Shown here: positions 16,643 to 25,656 of the stretch, piece by piece
Position numbering within the stretch: the stretch's first letter is position 1
Layout: each line of letters starts with the position of its first letter
Assembly (NCBI RefSeq): GCF_003323745.1
Contig: NZ_QOIL01000001.1
Span: forward strand, 488,773 to 552,772
DNA: 64,000 bases
From: Sphaerisporangium album
GTDB lineage: Bacteria; Actinomycetota; Actinomycetes; Streptosporangiales; Streptosporangiaceae
Reading direction: 5' to 3'
The notes under the pieces: model-generated
The model's database searches: none
What the model was told of the DNA's origin: nothing
Seen by the model: only the letters and a program-made list of their open reading frames with translations
Made by a program: the position numbers and the translations under genes

Positions 16643-18703
16643 TCAGGCGGTGACGCGGCGGAGACGGGCCTTGGGGGCCTCCTCGCCGGGGAACACCCGC
16701 TTGACACCGTCACCGAGGGCGGACTCGATGATGCGGATGTCGCGGACGAGGTGCTCCAGGCCGCTCGGCTCCAGCGATGCGGCGTGGTCGGACCCCCACA
16801 TCGTGCGGTCGAGCGTGATGTGCCGCTCCACGGTCACCGCGCCGAGTGTAACGGCCGCGAGCGAGATCTGCAGTCCGCGCTCGTGCCCGGAATATCCGAC
16901 CGGGACGCCGTACCTGTCCTGGAGGGTGATGATCGTGCGCAGGTTGGCCTCCTCCGGCGGCAGCGGGTAGGTCGAGGTGGCGTGCATCATCACGAGCTTG
17001 GACGTGCCGAGGATCTCCACGGCCGCGTCGATCTCCTCCAGCGTCGACATGCCGGTCGACAGGAAGATCGGCTTGCCGGTGGCGGCGAGCCGGCGCAGCA
17101 GCTCGTGGTCGGTGACGCTCGCCGACGCCACCTTGTGCGTGACGACGTTCATCTCCTCCAGGAAGTCCACCGACGGGACGTCCCACGGCGAGGCGAACCA
17201 GTCGATGCCGCGCTCGGCGCAGTACTTGGCGATCTGCGTGTACTCGTCGAGGCCGAACTCCACCCGGTACTTGTACTCCAGGTAGGTCATCTCGCCCCAC
17301 GGCGTCTGGCGGATCTGGTCGCGCTGGTGGACCGGCACGGCGATCTCGGGGGTGCGCTTCTGGAACTTCACGGCCTGGCAGCCGGCGTCGGCGGCGACGT
17401 CGATGAGGCGGCGCGCGATGTCCAGGTCGCCGTTGTGGTTGATGCCGATCTCGCCGATCACGTACACCGGCTGCCCGGGGCCCACCAGCGACTCGCCGAC
17501 GCGCACCGGCGTGCCCTTGACGCGCAGGGTGGCACGCGGCCCGGAGACGGGGGCCTCCTCGGGGGCGGGCCGGGCGTCGAGCACGCGGTCGCACAGCTCC
17601 CGGACGGCGCCCGCGCCGCCCTTGCGGGCCAGCACGACGCGGGCGGCGGCCCGTACGCGCGGGTCGACGTTCTCCACGGTCACCGGCCAGCCGACCAGCT
17701 CCATGCAGCCGAGGTCGTTGAGGTCGTTGCCGATGTAGGCGACGCGGGAGGCGTCCAGGCCCTCGACGCTCAGCCACTCGCTGAGCGCGGTCTGCTTGGA
17801 GGCCAGGCCCTGCACGACCGGGACGCCGAGCTTGCGGGCGCGGGCGGCCACCACAGGGTTGCGCTCGGTGGACAGGATCAGCACCTTGACCCCGGCCCGC
17901 TTGAGCAGGGAGACGCCGAGGCCGTCGGAGCGGCTGACGGTGACCATCTCGCGGCCGTCCTGGTCGACGTACACGCTGTCGTCGGTGTGCACGCCGTCGA
18001 AGTCGGTCACCACGGCGTCCACGTCGATCGGCCCGGGACGGTCGACGATCGGCGCGAGCGCCCGCACGATCTCCAGGTCCTCGGGGGTGTCGATCTCGAC
18101 GGCGGTGCGGGAGGGCACGGGCTGGACGGCGACGGTGCCGAAGAAGCGGTGGCCGTGCTCGCGCAGCCCGGCGGTGCGGATCGCGTAGAACGCTCCGGTC
18201 TCGCGGAAGTCGGGCTCGCGGTCCTGGCGGCGGGGGCGGTGGGCCGGGTCGTGGTTGACGCCCTGCGCGCCGCCGTCGCGGACCGCCCACACGAACTCGT
18301 GGGTCGGAAGGCCCGAGAACACCACGTCGGCGGTGCCGTCCAGCACCTTGGCGACCGCGGCGTCCAGGTCGGCCGGGTCGATGAACGCGCTGGTGCACTG
18401 GACCAGGAGGACGACCTCGGGGTCGGCGTCGAGCTGGTCGAGCGTGTGCAGCAGGGCCGACTCGCTGGAGGCGGTGGAGCCGCTCAGCTCGGCGGGGCGG
18501 TGCACGACCCGGGCGCCGGCGGCCTCGGCCGCGGCGGCGATGCCCTCGTGGTCGGTGCTGACGATGACCTCGTCGATGAGCCCGGCTTCCGCGCAGGAGG
18601 CCACCGCGCGGGTGACCAGGGGCGTGCCGCCCACCTTGGCCAGGTTCTTGAGCGGGACGCCCACAGAACCTCCACGGGCGGGGACGACGGCCAGGACTCG
18701 CAA
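16643..18703 (-). CDS. trifunctional NeuA / KdsC-like phosphatase / NeuB fusion
   Basis: 686 residues joining three steps of nonulosonic acid synthesis. Residues 1-220 are a CMP-sialate synthetase domain (VPARGGSVGVPLKN, RPAELSGSTASSESA). About 225-385 is a KdsC-like HAD phosphatase (VVTDFDGVHTDD; YIGNDLNDL). About 400-686 is a NeuB synthase barrel (YVIGEIGINHNGD, VKFQKRTPEIAVP, FLSTGMST, VGYSGHERG). The TTG at 18703 with AGGGAG ahead of it is the only start placing the nucleotide-binding motif at the N terminus. Together the domains would condense PEP with a hexose or N-acyl-mannosamine (phosphate), dephosphorylate, and activate the product with CTP. Two oddities: the usual Lys of the NeuA SKG motif reads Val, and the NeuB part ends without the C-terminal SAF domain. 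It heads the operon. Confidence 0.88.
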   Translation of the reverse strand: MRVLAVVPARGGSVGVPLKNLAKVGGTPLVTRAVASCAEAGLIDEVIVSTDHEGIAAAAEAAGARVVHRPAELSGSTASSESALLHTLDQLDADPEVVLLVQCTSAFIDPADLDAAVAKVLDGTADVVFSGLPTHEFVWAVRDGGAQGVNHDPAHRPRRQDREPDFRETGAFYAIRTAGLREHGHRFFGTVAVQPVPSRTAVEIDTPEDLEIVRALAPIVDRPGPIDVDAVVTDFDGVHTDDSVYVDQDGREMVTVSRSDGLGVSLLKRAGVKVLILSTERNPVVAARARKLGVPVVQGLASKQTALSEWLSVEGLDASRVAYIGNDLNDLGCMELVGWPVTVENVDPRVRAAARVVLARKGGAGAVRELCDRVLDARPAPEEAPVSGPRATLRVKGTPVRVGESLVGPGQPVYVIGEIGINHNGDLDIARRLIDVAADAGCQAVKFQKRTPEIAVPVHQRDQIRQTPWGEMTYLEYKYRVEFGLDEYTQIAKYCAERGIDWFASPWDVPSVDFLEEMNVVTHKVASASVTDHELLRRLAATGKPIFLSTGMSTLEEIDAAVEILGTSKLVMMHATSTYPLPPEEANLRTIITLQDRYGVPVGYSGHERGLQISLAAVTLGAVTVERHITLDRTMWGSDHAASLEPSGLEHLVRDIRIIESALGDGVKRVFPGEEAPKARLRRVTA

Positions 18704-18764
18704 GATGACTCCCTGATGAAGGACGAGACGACGCCCGCCGGCCGGCGGGGCGCACACGGGGGAT

Positions 18765-18812
18765 GCTCAGGCACGCTAGCCACCACCACTGCCCCGAAAG
18801 GGGTGCCTGAGC
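18765..18812 (-). terminator. compound hairpin after the sensor kinase
   Basis: GCTCAGGCAC (18765-18774) pairs exactly with GTGCCTGAGC (18803-18812) and encloses CCCC-GAAA-GGGG, a small stem with a GNRA-type loop. It lies between the kinase stop at 18855 and the start of the NeuA-NeuB gene and should separate the two transcripts. Confidence 0.6.
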
Positions 18813-18854
18813 TGAACGCGTGGCGTCGCTCGTGTTAACTCTTGGAAACCGGAT

Positions 18855-20210
18855 CTACTCGGCCGCGGGCAGCTTGAGCACGAACCGTGTCCCCTCGGGG
18901 ACGTCCTCGACGTGCAGTGTCCCACCGTGGGCGATCGCGACGTCACGGGCGATGGCCAGGCCGAGGCCCGTGCCGCCCCTGTCCCTGCTGCGGGACTGGT
19001 CGACCCGGGCGAACCGCTGGAACACGCGCTCGCGGTCGGCCTCGGGGATGCGGTCGCCGTCGTTGGTGACGGTGAGCACGGCGGCGCCGCGCGCCGCGCG
19101 GACCTCCAGCCTGATCATGGTGGAGGCGTGCCGCTGGGCGTTGTCCAGCAGGTTTCCGATCACCCGGAAGAGCTGCGTGCTCACGCCGAGCACGACCACG
19201 TCGTCCTGGATGCCGGTGTTCACCGGCACGCGCCCGCGGCGCCGTTCGATCTCCTCGGCGGCCAGGCGGCCCAGGTCGACGCGCTCCTGCGCCGACGGGC
19301 CGCCCGAGCCCAGCCGGGCCATGAACAGCAGGTCGGTGATGATGGTCTGCAGCCGGTCGGTGTCGCGCAGGGCGCCGTTCACCAGCACGCCGAGGTCGGC
19401 GTGCTCGGGGTGCAGCCGCGCCTCCTCCAGCTGGGCGCGCAGGCCGGCGATGGGCGTGCGCAGCTCGTGGGAGGCGTCCGCGGCGAACCGCCGCTGCTGC
19501 TCCACCGAGTGCTCCAGGCGCGCCAGCGTGGCGTTGACGGTGCGGGCGAGGCCGGCGATCTCGTCCTCCCCGGGCGGCTCCTGCACCCGGCGCGACAGGT
19601 CGCTCACGGTGATGTCGGCCAGCTCGGCCTGGATGTTCTCGATCGTGCGCAGCCCCCGGTCGGCCCCCTTCCAGGTGATCCACCCGATCAGCGCGGCCAG
19701 GGCCGCCGTCTGCAGGGCGATGGCCGCCTCCAGCACGCGCGTGGAGATCAGCACCGGCATCCGCGCGGCGGCGTACACCACGACGGCGCCGGGGCCCGTC
19801 CCGGCCGAGAAGGCCGTCACCTGGTGGCAGCGCGCGGAGACGCCCCGGCAGGTGCTGAAGTCCGTCATGCGCTGCGGCGAGGCGGGAAGCGCGTCGCCGA
19901 CCGGCGGCATGCCGCGGGCGGCCTCGGTGGACGCCAGGACGTGGCCGCCCGGCCCGACCAGCTGGATCACGTCGACGTCGGGGGAGTAGGGAGGGATCGG
20001 GTCGCGGAGCGTGCCCTCCCGGTAGGCGACGGCGGTGTGGGAGGCGGCCTCCCTGGTCTCCCGCGACAGGGACGCGGCGACCGCGTTCCTGATGACGGTG
20101 TCGGCCGCGACCGCGAGGGGGATCAGGAACACGGCCGCCAGCACGAGGGCGAGGAGGGTGACCCGCCCCCGGATCGATCGAGGCCATACGACGGCCCGGC
20201 GGAGGGACAT
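18855..20210 (-). CDS. orphan membrane sensor histidine kinase
   Basis: 451 residues. A first membrane segment (VTLLALVLAAVFLIPLAVAA) precedes an extracytoplasmic sensor region of about 130 residues with two cysteines (STCRGVSARC); the second membrane segment lies near residue 170. Then come a HAMP region, the HisKA phospho-acceptor (FAADASHELRTPIAGL) and the ATPase domain (VIGNLLDNAQRHA; DRGGTGLGLAIARD). No response regulator gene adjoins it, so the partner must be elsewhere. ATG 20210 is chosen; a TTG two codons earlier is possible. Confidence 0.88.
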   Translation of the reverse strand: MSLRRAVVWPRSIRGRVTLLALVLAAVFLIPLAVAADTVIRNAVAASLSRETREAASHTAVAYREGTLRDPIPPYSPDVDVIQLVGPGGHVLASTEAARGMPPVGDALPASPQRMTDFSTCRGVSARCHQVTAFSAGTGPGAVVVYAAARMPVLISTRVLEAAIALQTAALAALIGWITWKGADRGLRTIENIQAELADITVSDLSRRVQEPPGEDEIAGLARTVNATLARLEHSVEQQRRFAADASHELRTPIAGLRAQLEEARLHPEHADLGVLVNGALRDTDRLQTIITDLLFMARLGSGGPSAQERVDLGRLAAEEIERRRGRVPVNTGIQDDVVVLGVSTQLFRVIGNLLDNAQRHASTMIRLEVRAARGAAVLTVTNDGDRIPEADRERVFQRFARVDQSRSRDRGGTGLGLAIARDVAIAHGGTLHVEDVPEGTRFVLKLPAAE

Positions 20211-20486
20211 TGGCAAAGGCTATCCGCGTGGATCTCCGTCAAGATCCCCGAGGAGGGAAAGAGGTCGCCATGTGATGGCAAACTCCCGCGGCCGCGCGCG
20301 TGCGGGGCGTGCCGGGCGGCCTACCGTCCCGCGTGCCGGATCACCGGATCCGGCCGCCGGCCGCAGCGGGGTGTTCGCCCCCGGGCCGCCGTGCGGGAGG
20401 CGCGGCCACACGCTGGGCCTCCCAGCCGGGGCGTCCCGGCCTATACGGTGAGCGGCAGCGATCATTCGATTACCGGGTGTGGATAC

Positions 20487-21863
20487 ATGACGCCGTTCTC
20501 CTGGCGGGCGGGCCTGTCGTCGCCGTTGGCCCTTGTGCTGTTCGCCGTCCCCGCGGTGGCCGTCTTGGACGCGTCCGCCGCGGAGACCGCCGGGCGGGCG
20601 CGCACGCGCGTCCAGGCGGCTCCGGACGCCGGGCCGCGCGCCGGACGGGAGCCGGCCGGTGGGGCGGTCACGCGGGCGGGCAGGGTGTACTACGTGGACG
20701 CCCGCGAGGGCGACGACGACGCGTCCGGCGCCGCCCCGGGCAAGGCCTGGCGCTCGCTCGCCAAGGCGAGCCGCGCCCGCCTGCGTCCGGGCGACGCGCT
20801 GCTGTTCAGGCGGGGCGGCGCGTGGAAGGGCACGCTGACGCTCAGGGGCGCGGGCACCGAGGCGCGGCCCATCATCGTCGGCGGCTACGGCGAGGGGGCG
20901 CGGCCGGTGATCAGCGGGCGGAAGGGCGACTGCGTGCTCGTCGAGGGCTCACGGCTGCGCGTCTCCGACCTGCGGGCCCACGACTGCGGCTGGGCCGGCT
21001 TCCGCGTCGACGGCCGTCGCAACGACCTGCGGGACGTGTACGCCGACGGCAACGTGGCGGGCGTGTGGGTGACCGAGCGCGGCGCGCACAACGTGATCCG
21101 CAACAGCCGGATCGTCGGCAACGACCGGATGAGCGTGGACGACGACGTGGCCGACAACGACTCCGGCGCGTTCGGCGTGCTGCTGAACGGCGACGACAAC
21201 CACGTGATCGGCAACCTGATCGCCGGCAGCTACGCGCCGAGTCACGACTACGTGTACGACGGCGCGGCCGTGGAGGTGTACGACGGGGATCGCAACGTCA
21301 TCGCCCGCAACGTCGCGCGCGACAACGAGACCTTCACCGAGCTCGGCCACGGGCCGGGCGGCACCGCCGAGGACAACCTGTTCGCGACCAACGTGGTGAC
21401 CTCCTCGCACAGGCGTGGGTCGTTCCTCATCACCCGCGGCCCGGGGCACGGGGTGGGGCCGGTCGAGGGGACGGTGGCCGTCGGCAACTCGGTGTACCTC
21501 AGCGGCCGGCACACGATCGGCGTCTCCTGCGCCGACGGCTGCTCGGGCGGCATCCTGACGCTGCGCAACAACGTCATCAAGGTCGGGGGGCCGGTCGGTT
21601 TCGAGGACGGCAAGGGCGTCGACGACGCGGGCGGCGTCTACGACGGCCGGCGGGGGAGGTTCTCGCCGGGCGATCGGTCGGTCCGGGCGGACCCGAGGTT
21701 CAGGACGCGCCACGACCTGCGGCTGCGCGCCGGCTCCCCGGCGATCGGCCAGGGGGTTCCGCTCGGGCCCTCGTGGTACGGCGGCGCGGCGCTGGCCGTG
21801 GACGCGGTGGGACGGCCCATCCCACGGTCCAAGAACCCGGACGCAGGCGCGTATCAATACTGA
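20487..21863 (+). CDS. secreted right-handed beta-helix protein
   Basis: 458 residues with a signal-type N terminus (SPLALVLFAVPAVAVLDASAA). After a spacer it carries YYVDAREGDDDASGAAPGKA, the typical entry of parallel beta-helix (pectate-lyase-like, Right-handed parallel beta-helix) proteins, followed by repeated rungs such as NVIRNSRIVGN, NHVIGNLIAGS, RNVIARNVARDN. The C terminus ends in NPDAGAYQY, a common ending for this family. It is probably a polysaccharide-acting or polysaccharide-binding extracellular protein. No catalytic set could be named. About 275 bp separate it from the divergent kinase. Confidence 0.8.
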   Translation: MTPFSWRAGLSSPLALVLFAVPAVAVLDASAAETAGRARTRVQAAPDAGPRAGREPAGGAVTRAGRVYYVDAREGDDDASGAAPGKAWRSLAKASRARLRPGDALLFRRGGAWKGTLTLRGAGTEARPIIVGGYGEGARPVISGRKGDCVLVEGSRLRVSDLRAHDCGWAGFRVDGRRNDLRDVYADGNVAGVWVTERGAHNVIRNSRIVGNDRMSVDDDVADNDSGAFGVLLNGDDNHVIGNLIAGSYAPSHDYVYDGAAVEVYDGDRNVIARNVARDNETFTELGHGPGGTAEDNLFATNVVTSSHRRGSFLITRGPGHGVGPVEGTVAVGNSVYLSGRHTIGVSCADGCSGGILTLRNNVIKVGGPVGFEDGKGVDDAGGVYDGRRGRFSPGDRSVRADPRFRTRHDLRLRAGSPAIGQGVPLGPSWYGGAALAVDAVGRPIPRSKNPDAGAYQY

Positions 21864-22013
21864 TTTGGAATTATTTCGGACATAACTTCGGAACGTCCGC
21901 GAAACCTACGTCCAGCACGCTGTGTGGCGTGGTCTCGTAGATGAAAGAAATACCAGGTCGGCCCGTATAGGGGACCGGCCGTGGATGCACGTGCGCGAAC
22001 AGAGGTGGTGACG

Positions 22014-22643
22014 ATGGTGCTGCGGGTTCGAGTCTCGCTGCCCGACCGTCCGGGTGTCCTCGGGCAGGTGGCCCGGGCCTTCGGTGTCCTCGGGGCGGAC
22101 ATTCTCCAGGTCACGGTGCTCGAACGGGAGGGCGGCCGGGCGATGGACGACTTCACCCTCTCCTGGCCGGGCGGGTTCGCCGCCGCCGAACTGCGCGAGC
22201 GCCTGGCGATCGTGCCCGGGGTGCGCATCGAAGGGGTGTGGCCGACCCGCGAGGTTCCCGGAGTGAGCCCCGACTACGACCTGCTGGGCCACGTCGCCTC
22301 CGACGCCGAGCGGGCGTACGTCACCCTGGTCGACGCGGTCCCCGACCTGGTGAGCGCCCAGTGGGCGGTCGCGGTCGACTCCCGGACGGGCGCGGTGGTC
22401 CACGGAAGCTGGCAGGCGCCCGGCGTGGACGAGATGCCCGACCTCACGCCGCTGCGGCCGGCGGCGTTCAGCGAGGGGCCGCTGCACCTGCTGAGCCTGC
22501 CCGTGAAGGACGCGGGCCTGCACCTGGTCGTCGCGCGCTCGGAGGGCCCCGCGTTCCACCAGGTGGAGCTGGACAAGGTCGTACGGCTGGTGGACATCGT
22601 CACCCGGCTCGCCGCCTCGACGGCGGACCGCACCGTCGCGTGA
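22014..22643 (+). CDS. ACT-domain protein
   Basis: 209 residues. The first 75 form an ACT-type regulatory domain (LRVRVSLPDRPGVLGQVARA, GADILQVTVLER), which usually binds amino acids. The remainder (YVTLVDAVPDLVSAQWAVAVD, LHLLSLPVKDAG) is a domain common in actinomycete proteins of unknown role. ATG 22014 follows AGAGGTGG; a GTG about ten codons upstream is possible. It converges with the ATPase gene, leaving only 20 bp. Confidence 0.65.
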   Translation: MVLRVRVSLPDRPGVLGQVARAFGVLGADILQVTVLEREGGRAMDDFTLSWPGGFAAAELRERLAIVPGVRIEGVWPTREVPGVSPDYDLLGHVASDAERAYVTLVDAVPDLVSAQWAVAVDSRTGAVVHGSWQAPGVDEMPDLTPLRPAAFSEGPLHLLSLPVKDAGLHLVVARSEGPAFHQVELDKVVRLVDIVTRLAASTADRTVA

Positions 22644-22663
22644 GCTTCGGTGCGCGGGGAGCG

Positions 22664-23956
22664 TCAGCGGCGGGGCGGGTCGATCCGGTTGCCCTCCAGG
22701 GTGAACAGCATGAGCCGGCTGAGGTCCACGGCGACCCGGCCGTGCTCCCCGGCCCGCCAGACCGGCCGCGAGCCGAGCCGCACGACCAGATCCGCCCTGC
22801 GGTGGTGACCGCTGCCGGACGGCGCGTCCTGCCGTTCGACGGGCTCGTCGCCGGTCGACATCAGGCGGCGCATCATCGAGCGGATCAGGCCGCCGCCGGC
22901 CCCGTTGCCGTTGCCGTCGCCGGTCCCCTGAGGCTTGATCAGGTCGGGCTCGGGGGCGGGCACCGCGGGGATGCCGACCTCCAGATAGGCGAGCCACTCG
23001 TGGCCGTGGTACTCCAGCGTCCTGACCCGGCCGCTGAAGAAGGGCCCGTCGGTGCCCTCGCCGACCGGCGTCAGCCCGTCCGGGCGGATGCCGACGATGA
23101 TCTGGCTGCCGGTGTGCTGGGAGACGGCGTAGGCGCGCGGATCGGTCCACGGCATCGTGATCTGGTGGAGGCCGAAGTCCAGCAGGATGTACTGGTTCTG
23201 CGGGGTCCGCACGGTCGCCGACAGCAGGTTGAGCTGCTGGGAGCTCAGGAACGCCGCCACGAACGCGGTCGCGGGGTCGTTGTAGATCTGTCCGGGGGTG
23301 CCGACGTCCTGCAGGACGCCGCGGTTCATGATGGCGATGCGGTCGGCCAGCGTCAGGGCCTCCACCTGGTCGTGCGTCACGTAGATCGTCGTGACGCCCA
23401 GGGCGCGCACCAGGGACGAGATCTCCATCCGTAACTCGGTGCGCATGCCCGCGTCCAGGTTGGACAGCGGCTCGTCCATGAGGAACAGGGACGGCTGGCG
23501 GACGATGGCCCGTCCCATCGCGACCCGCTGGCGCTGGCCGCCCGAGAGCGTTCCAGGGCGGCGGTCGAGCGTCTCGTCGATGTGCAGGGCCCGGGAGAGC
23601 TCGACGACCCGCTCCCTGACCATGGCCGGGTCCGCCTTGGCGATCTCCAGCGGGAAGGACAGGTTGCCGCGGACGGTGCGGTGGGGGTACAGAGCGCCGT
23701 TCTGGAACACCATCGCGACGTCGCGGTCGCGCGGGGCGAGGTCGTTGGCGATGCGCCCGTCGAGGTAGAGGTCGCCGGAGGTGATCTCCTCCAGGCCGGC
23801 GATCATGCGGAGCAGCGTGGACTTACCACAGCCGGAAGGCCCGAGCAGGACGAGAAGTTCTCCCTCTTCCGCTCGCAGACTCATGCGATCGACCGCGAGA
23901 TGCCCCCCGGGGTACACCTTTGTCACGCTGTCGAGAACGACGGTACTCATCGTCAC
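22664..23956 (-). CDS. msiK: stand-alone sugar ABC ATPase, MsiK/MalK type
   Basis: 430 residues. Walker A is LGPSGCGKST, signature LSGGQRQRVAMGRA, Walker B LFLMDEPLSNLD and the switch His is in THDQVEAL. A regulatory OB-type region follows (VGIRPDGLTPVG). It is about 50 residues longer than usual MsiK because of a low-complexity insertion near 330-390 (TGDGNGNGAGGG, then Arg/Met-rich). GTG 23956 is preferred since GGGAGG lies five bases upstream; ATG 23950 is the alternative. Neither the ceb nor the mal operon here encodes an ATPase. In Streptomyces one MsiK energises several sugar importers, and its position next to malE suggests the same here. Confidence 0.86.
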   Translation of the reverse strand: MTMSTVVLDSVTKVYPGGHLAVDRMSLRAEEGELLVLLGPSGCGKSTLLRMIAGLEEITSGDLYLDGRIANDLAPRDRDVAMVFQNGALYPHRTVRGNLSFPLEIAKADPAMVRERVVELSRALHIDETLDRRPGTLSGGQRQRVAMGRAIVRQPSLFLMDEPLSNLDAGMRTELRMEISSLVRALGVTTIYVTHDQVEALTLADRIAIMNRGVLQDVGTPGQIYNDPATAFVAAFLSSQQLNLLSATVRTPQNQYILLDFGLHQITMPWTDPRAYAVSQHTGSQIIVGIRPDGLTPVGEGTDGPFFSGRVRTLEYHGHEWLAYLEVGIPAVPAPEPDLIKPQGTGDGNGNGAGGGLIRSMMRRLMSTGDEPVERQDAPSGSGHHRRADLVVRLGSRPVWRAGEHGRVAVDLSRLMLFTLEGNRIDPPRR

Positions 23957-24189
23957 TCGTTCCTCCCGGGCATCGAAACCCGGATCCAGCCGTCAATGTG
24001 ATTGATGAGGTAGTACATCGCGTCCCGGGCCACCGTGTCCATACGTGGGGTGAGAAATCGCTCATCTGCTGGTTACTTGACCGTTGGCTGTTCTTTGACG
24101 TCAGGACAGACGCAAACGCGGCGTGTCACGGCATGAGGACGGCCATGCGCGAAGCGGGTCGCGGGGCGGGGGATCGAAGCAGTTAACGG

Positions 24190-24242
24190 CATCGCCGTGA
24201 CGGCGATGTCACAAATTGCAGAAAGTTTCCGAAAGGTCTTTC
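24190..24242. promoter_or_regulatory. candidate MalR operator region between the ATPase gene and malE
   Basis: A perfect 19-bp palindrome CATCGCCGTGACGGCGATG (24190-24208) is followed by GAAAGTTTCCGAAAG and the near-palindrome GAAAGGTCTTTC (24231-24242). They lie in the 400-bp divergent gap upstream of malE. A LacI-type regulator (malR) ends the operon, so one of these is a plausible operator. The rest of 23957-24357 holds promoters and no gene. Confidence 0.45.
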
Positions 24243-24357
24243 ATCTCGGTTCACATCGCTGTTACGTTCCGCGTACCCGGTGATGCCGCTCGCCTTCGGG
24301 GACGCGGGCGGCGTCCGCCGTCCCTCTGGCAATGAAGCTGAGCAAGGAGTGCACAAC

Positions 24358-25653
24358 ATGCGGCGAGGCATCTCGGTCGCGGCGGCAGCCGCGGCGCTGG
24401 CGCTGGCGGTATCCGCCTGCGGTGGCGAGGACACCCCCCAACAGTCGGCCGCTCCCGCCCCCTCCGACCCCGCCGCCGTCTCCGGAGAGGTGACGTGGTG
24501 GGACACCTCCGACGCGACCAACGAGGGTCCCGTCTTCAAAGAGCTCAAGGCCGACTTCGAGGCCAAGTACCCGAAGATCAAGGTCAACCACGTCAACGTC
24601 CCCTTCGCCGACGCGCAGAACAAGTTCAAGACCGCCGCGCAGAGCGGGTCGGGCGCACCGGACGTGCTGCGCGCCGACGTCGGCTGGGTGGCCGAGTTCG
24701 CCTCCCTCGGCTACCTCGCGCCCCTCGACGGCACCCCGGCTCTGGACCAGCCCGAGGACTTCCTGCCGAGCCCCGCCGGCAGCGGCAGGTACAACGACAA
24801 GACGTACGGCGTCCCGCAGGTCACCGACACCCTCGGCCTGCTGTACAACAAGGAGCTGCTGAAGAAGGCCGGCCACGACGCCCCGCCGAAGACCTTCGAG
24901 GAGCTCAAGACGGTCGCCCAGGACGTGAAGTCCAAGGCCGGAGCCGATGGCCTCGCCCTCAACGTCGACGCCTACTTCCTGCTGCCGTTCATCTACGGCG
25001 AGGGCGGCGACCTTCTCGACGTCACCACGAAGAAGATCACCGTCGCCTCGCCGCAGTCGGTGGCCGGCCTCAAGGTCGTCGAGGACCTCATCAAGTCGGG
25101 CGCCGCGGCCAAGCCCGCGATCCAGGACAGCTACACCAACGCGGAGACCGCCTTCAAGGAAGGCAAGGTCGCGATGATCTTCAACGGCCCGTGGTCGAAC
25201 ACCGACAACCTCGGCGGCAAGGTCTTCAAGGACAACCCCGACAACTTCGGCATCGCCCCCGTGCCGGCCGGCTCGGTCAAGGCGGGCGCCCCGACCGGCG
25301 GCCACGACTACACCGTCTACGCCGGCTCCAAGAACCTGGACGCCTCGTACCTGTTCGTGCGGTTCATGGACTCCGCCGAGAGCCAGGCCAAGATCGCCGG
25401 CAAGCTCGGCCTGCTGCCCACCCGCAAGTCCGCCTACGACATGCCCGAGGCCCAGGGCAACGCGATGATCGGCCGTTGGAAGGAGCCCATGACCGCCGCC
25501 GTCGAGCGTCCCTGGATCCCCGAGGCCGGCCAGCTGTTCCAGCCGCTCGTCGAGGGCTACCAGAAGCTCGCCACCGGGGGGACCACCAGCGACGCCATGG
25601 CCCAGGACGTGGCCAAGGCCTACCAGGGCCTGCTCAAGGGCTGGAGCCTGTGA
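24358..25653 (+). CDS. malE: maltose/maltodextrin-type binding lipoprotein
   Basis: 431 residues with a signal sequence and lipobox LAVSACGGED, so lipid-anchored outside the membrane. The mature part (TWWDTSDATNEGPVFKEL, VNVPFADAQNKFKTAAQSG) is close to the MalE of Streptomyces. ATG 24358 has AAGGAG eight bases upstream. It heads malE-malF-malG-aglA-malR and would bind maltose, maltodextrins or related alpha-glucosides. Confidence 0.9.
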   Translation: MRRGISVAAAAAALALAVSACGGEDTPQQSAAPAPSDPAAVSGEVTWWDTSDATNEGPVFKELKADFEAKYPKIKVNHVNVPFADAQNKFKTAAQSGSGAPDVLRADVGWVAEFASLGYLAPLDGTPALDQPEDFLPSPAGSGRYNDKTYGVPQVTDTLGLLYNKELLKKAGHDAPPKTFEELKTVAQDVKSKAGADGLALNVDAYFLLPFIYGEGGDLLDVTTKKITVASPQSVAGLKVVEDLIKSGAAAKPAIQDSYTNAETAFKEGKVAMIFNGPWSNTDNLGGKVFKDNPDNFGIAPVPAGSVKAGAPTGGHDYTVYAGSKNLDASYLFVRFMDSAESQAKIAGKLGLLPTRKSAYDMPEAQGNAMIGRWKEPMTAAVERPWIPEAGQLFQPLVEGYQKLATGGTTSDAMAQDVAKAYQGLLKGWSL

Positions 25654-25656
25654 CCG

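Noticed and set aside
22020..22060. T-arm-like word GGGTTCGAGTC suggesting a tRNA
   Set aside because: It lies inside the ACT-domain coding sequence and no matching acceptor, D or anticodon stems can be folded upstream.
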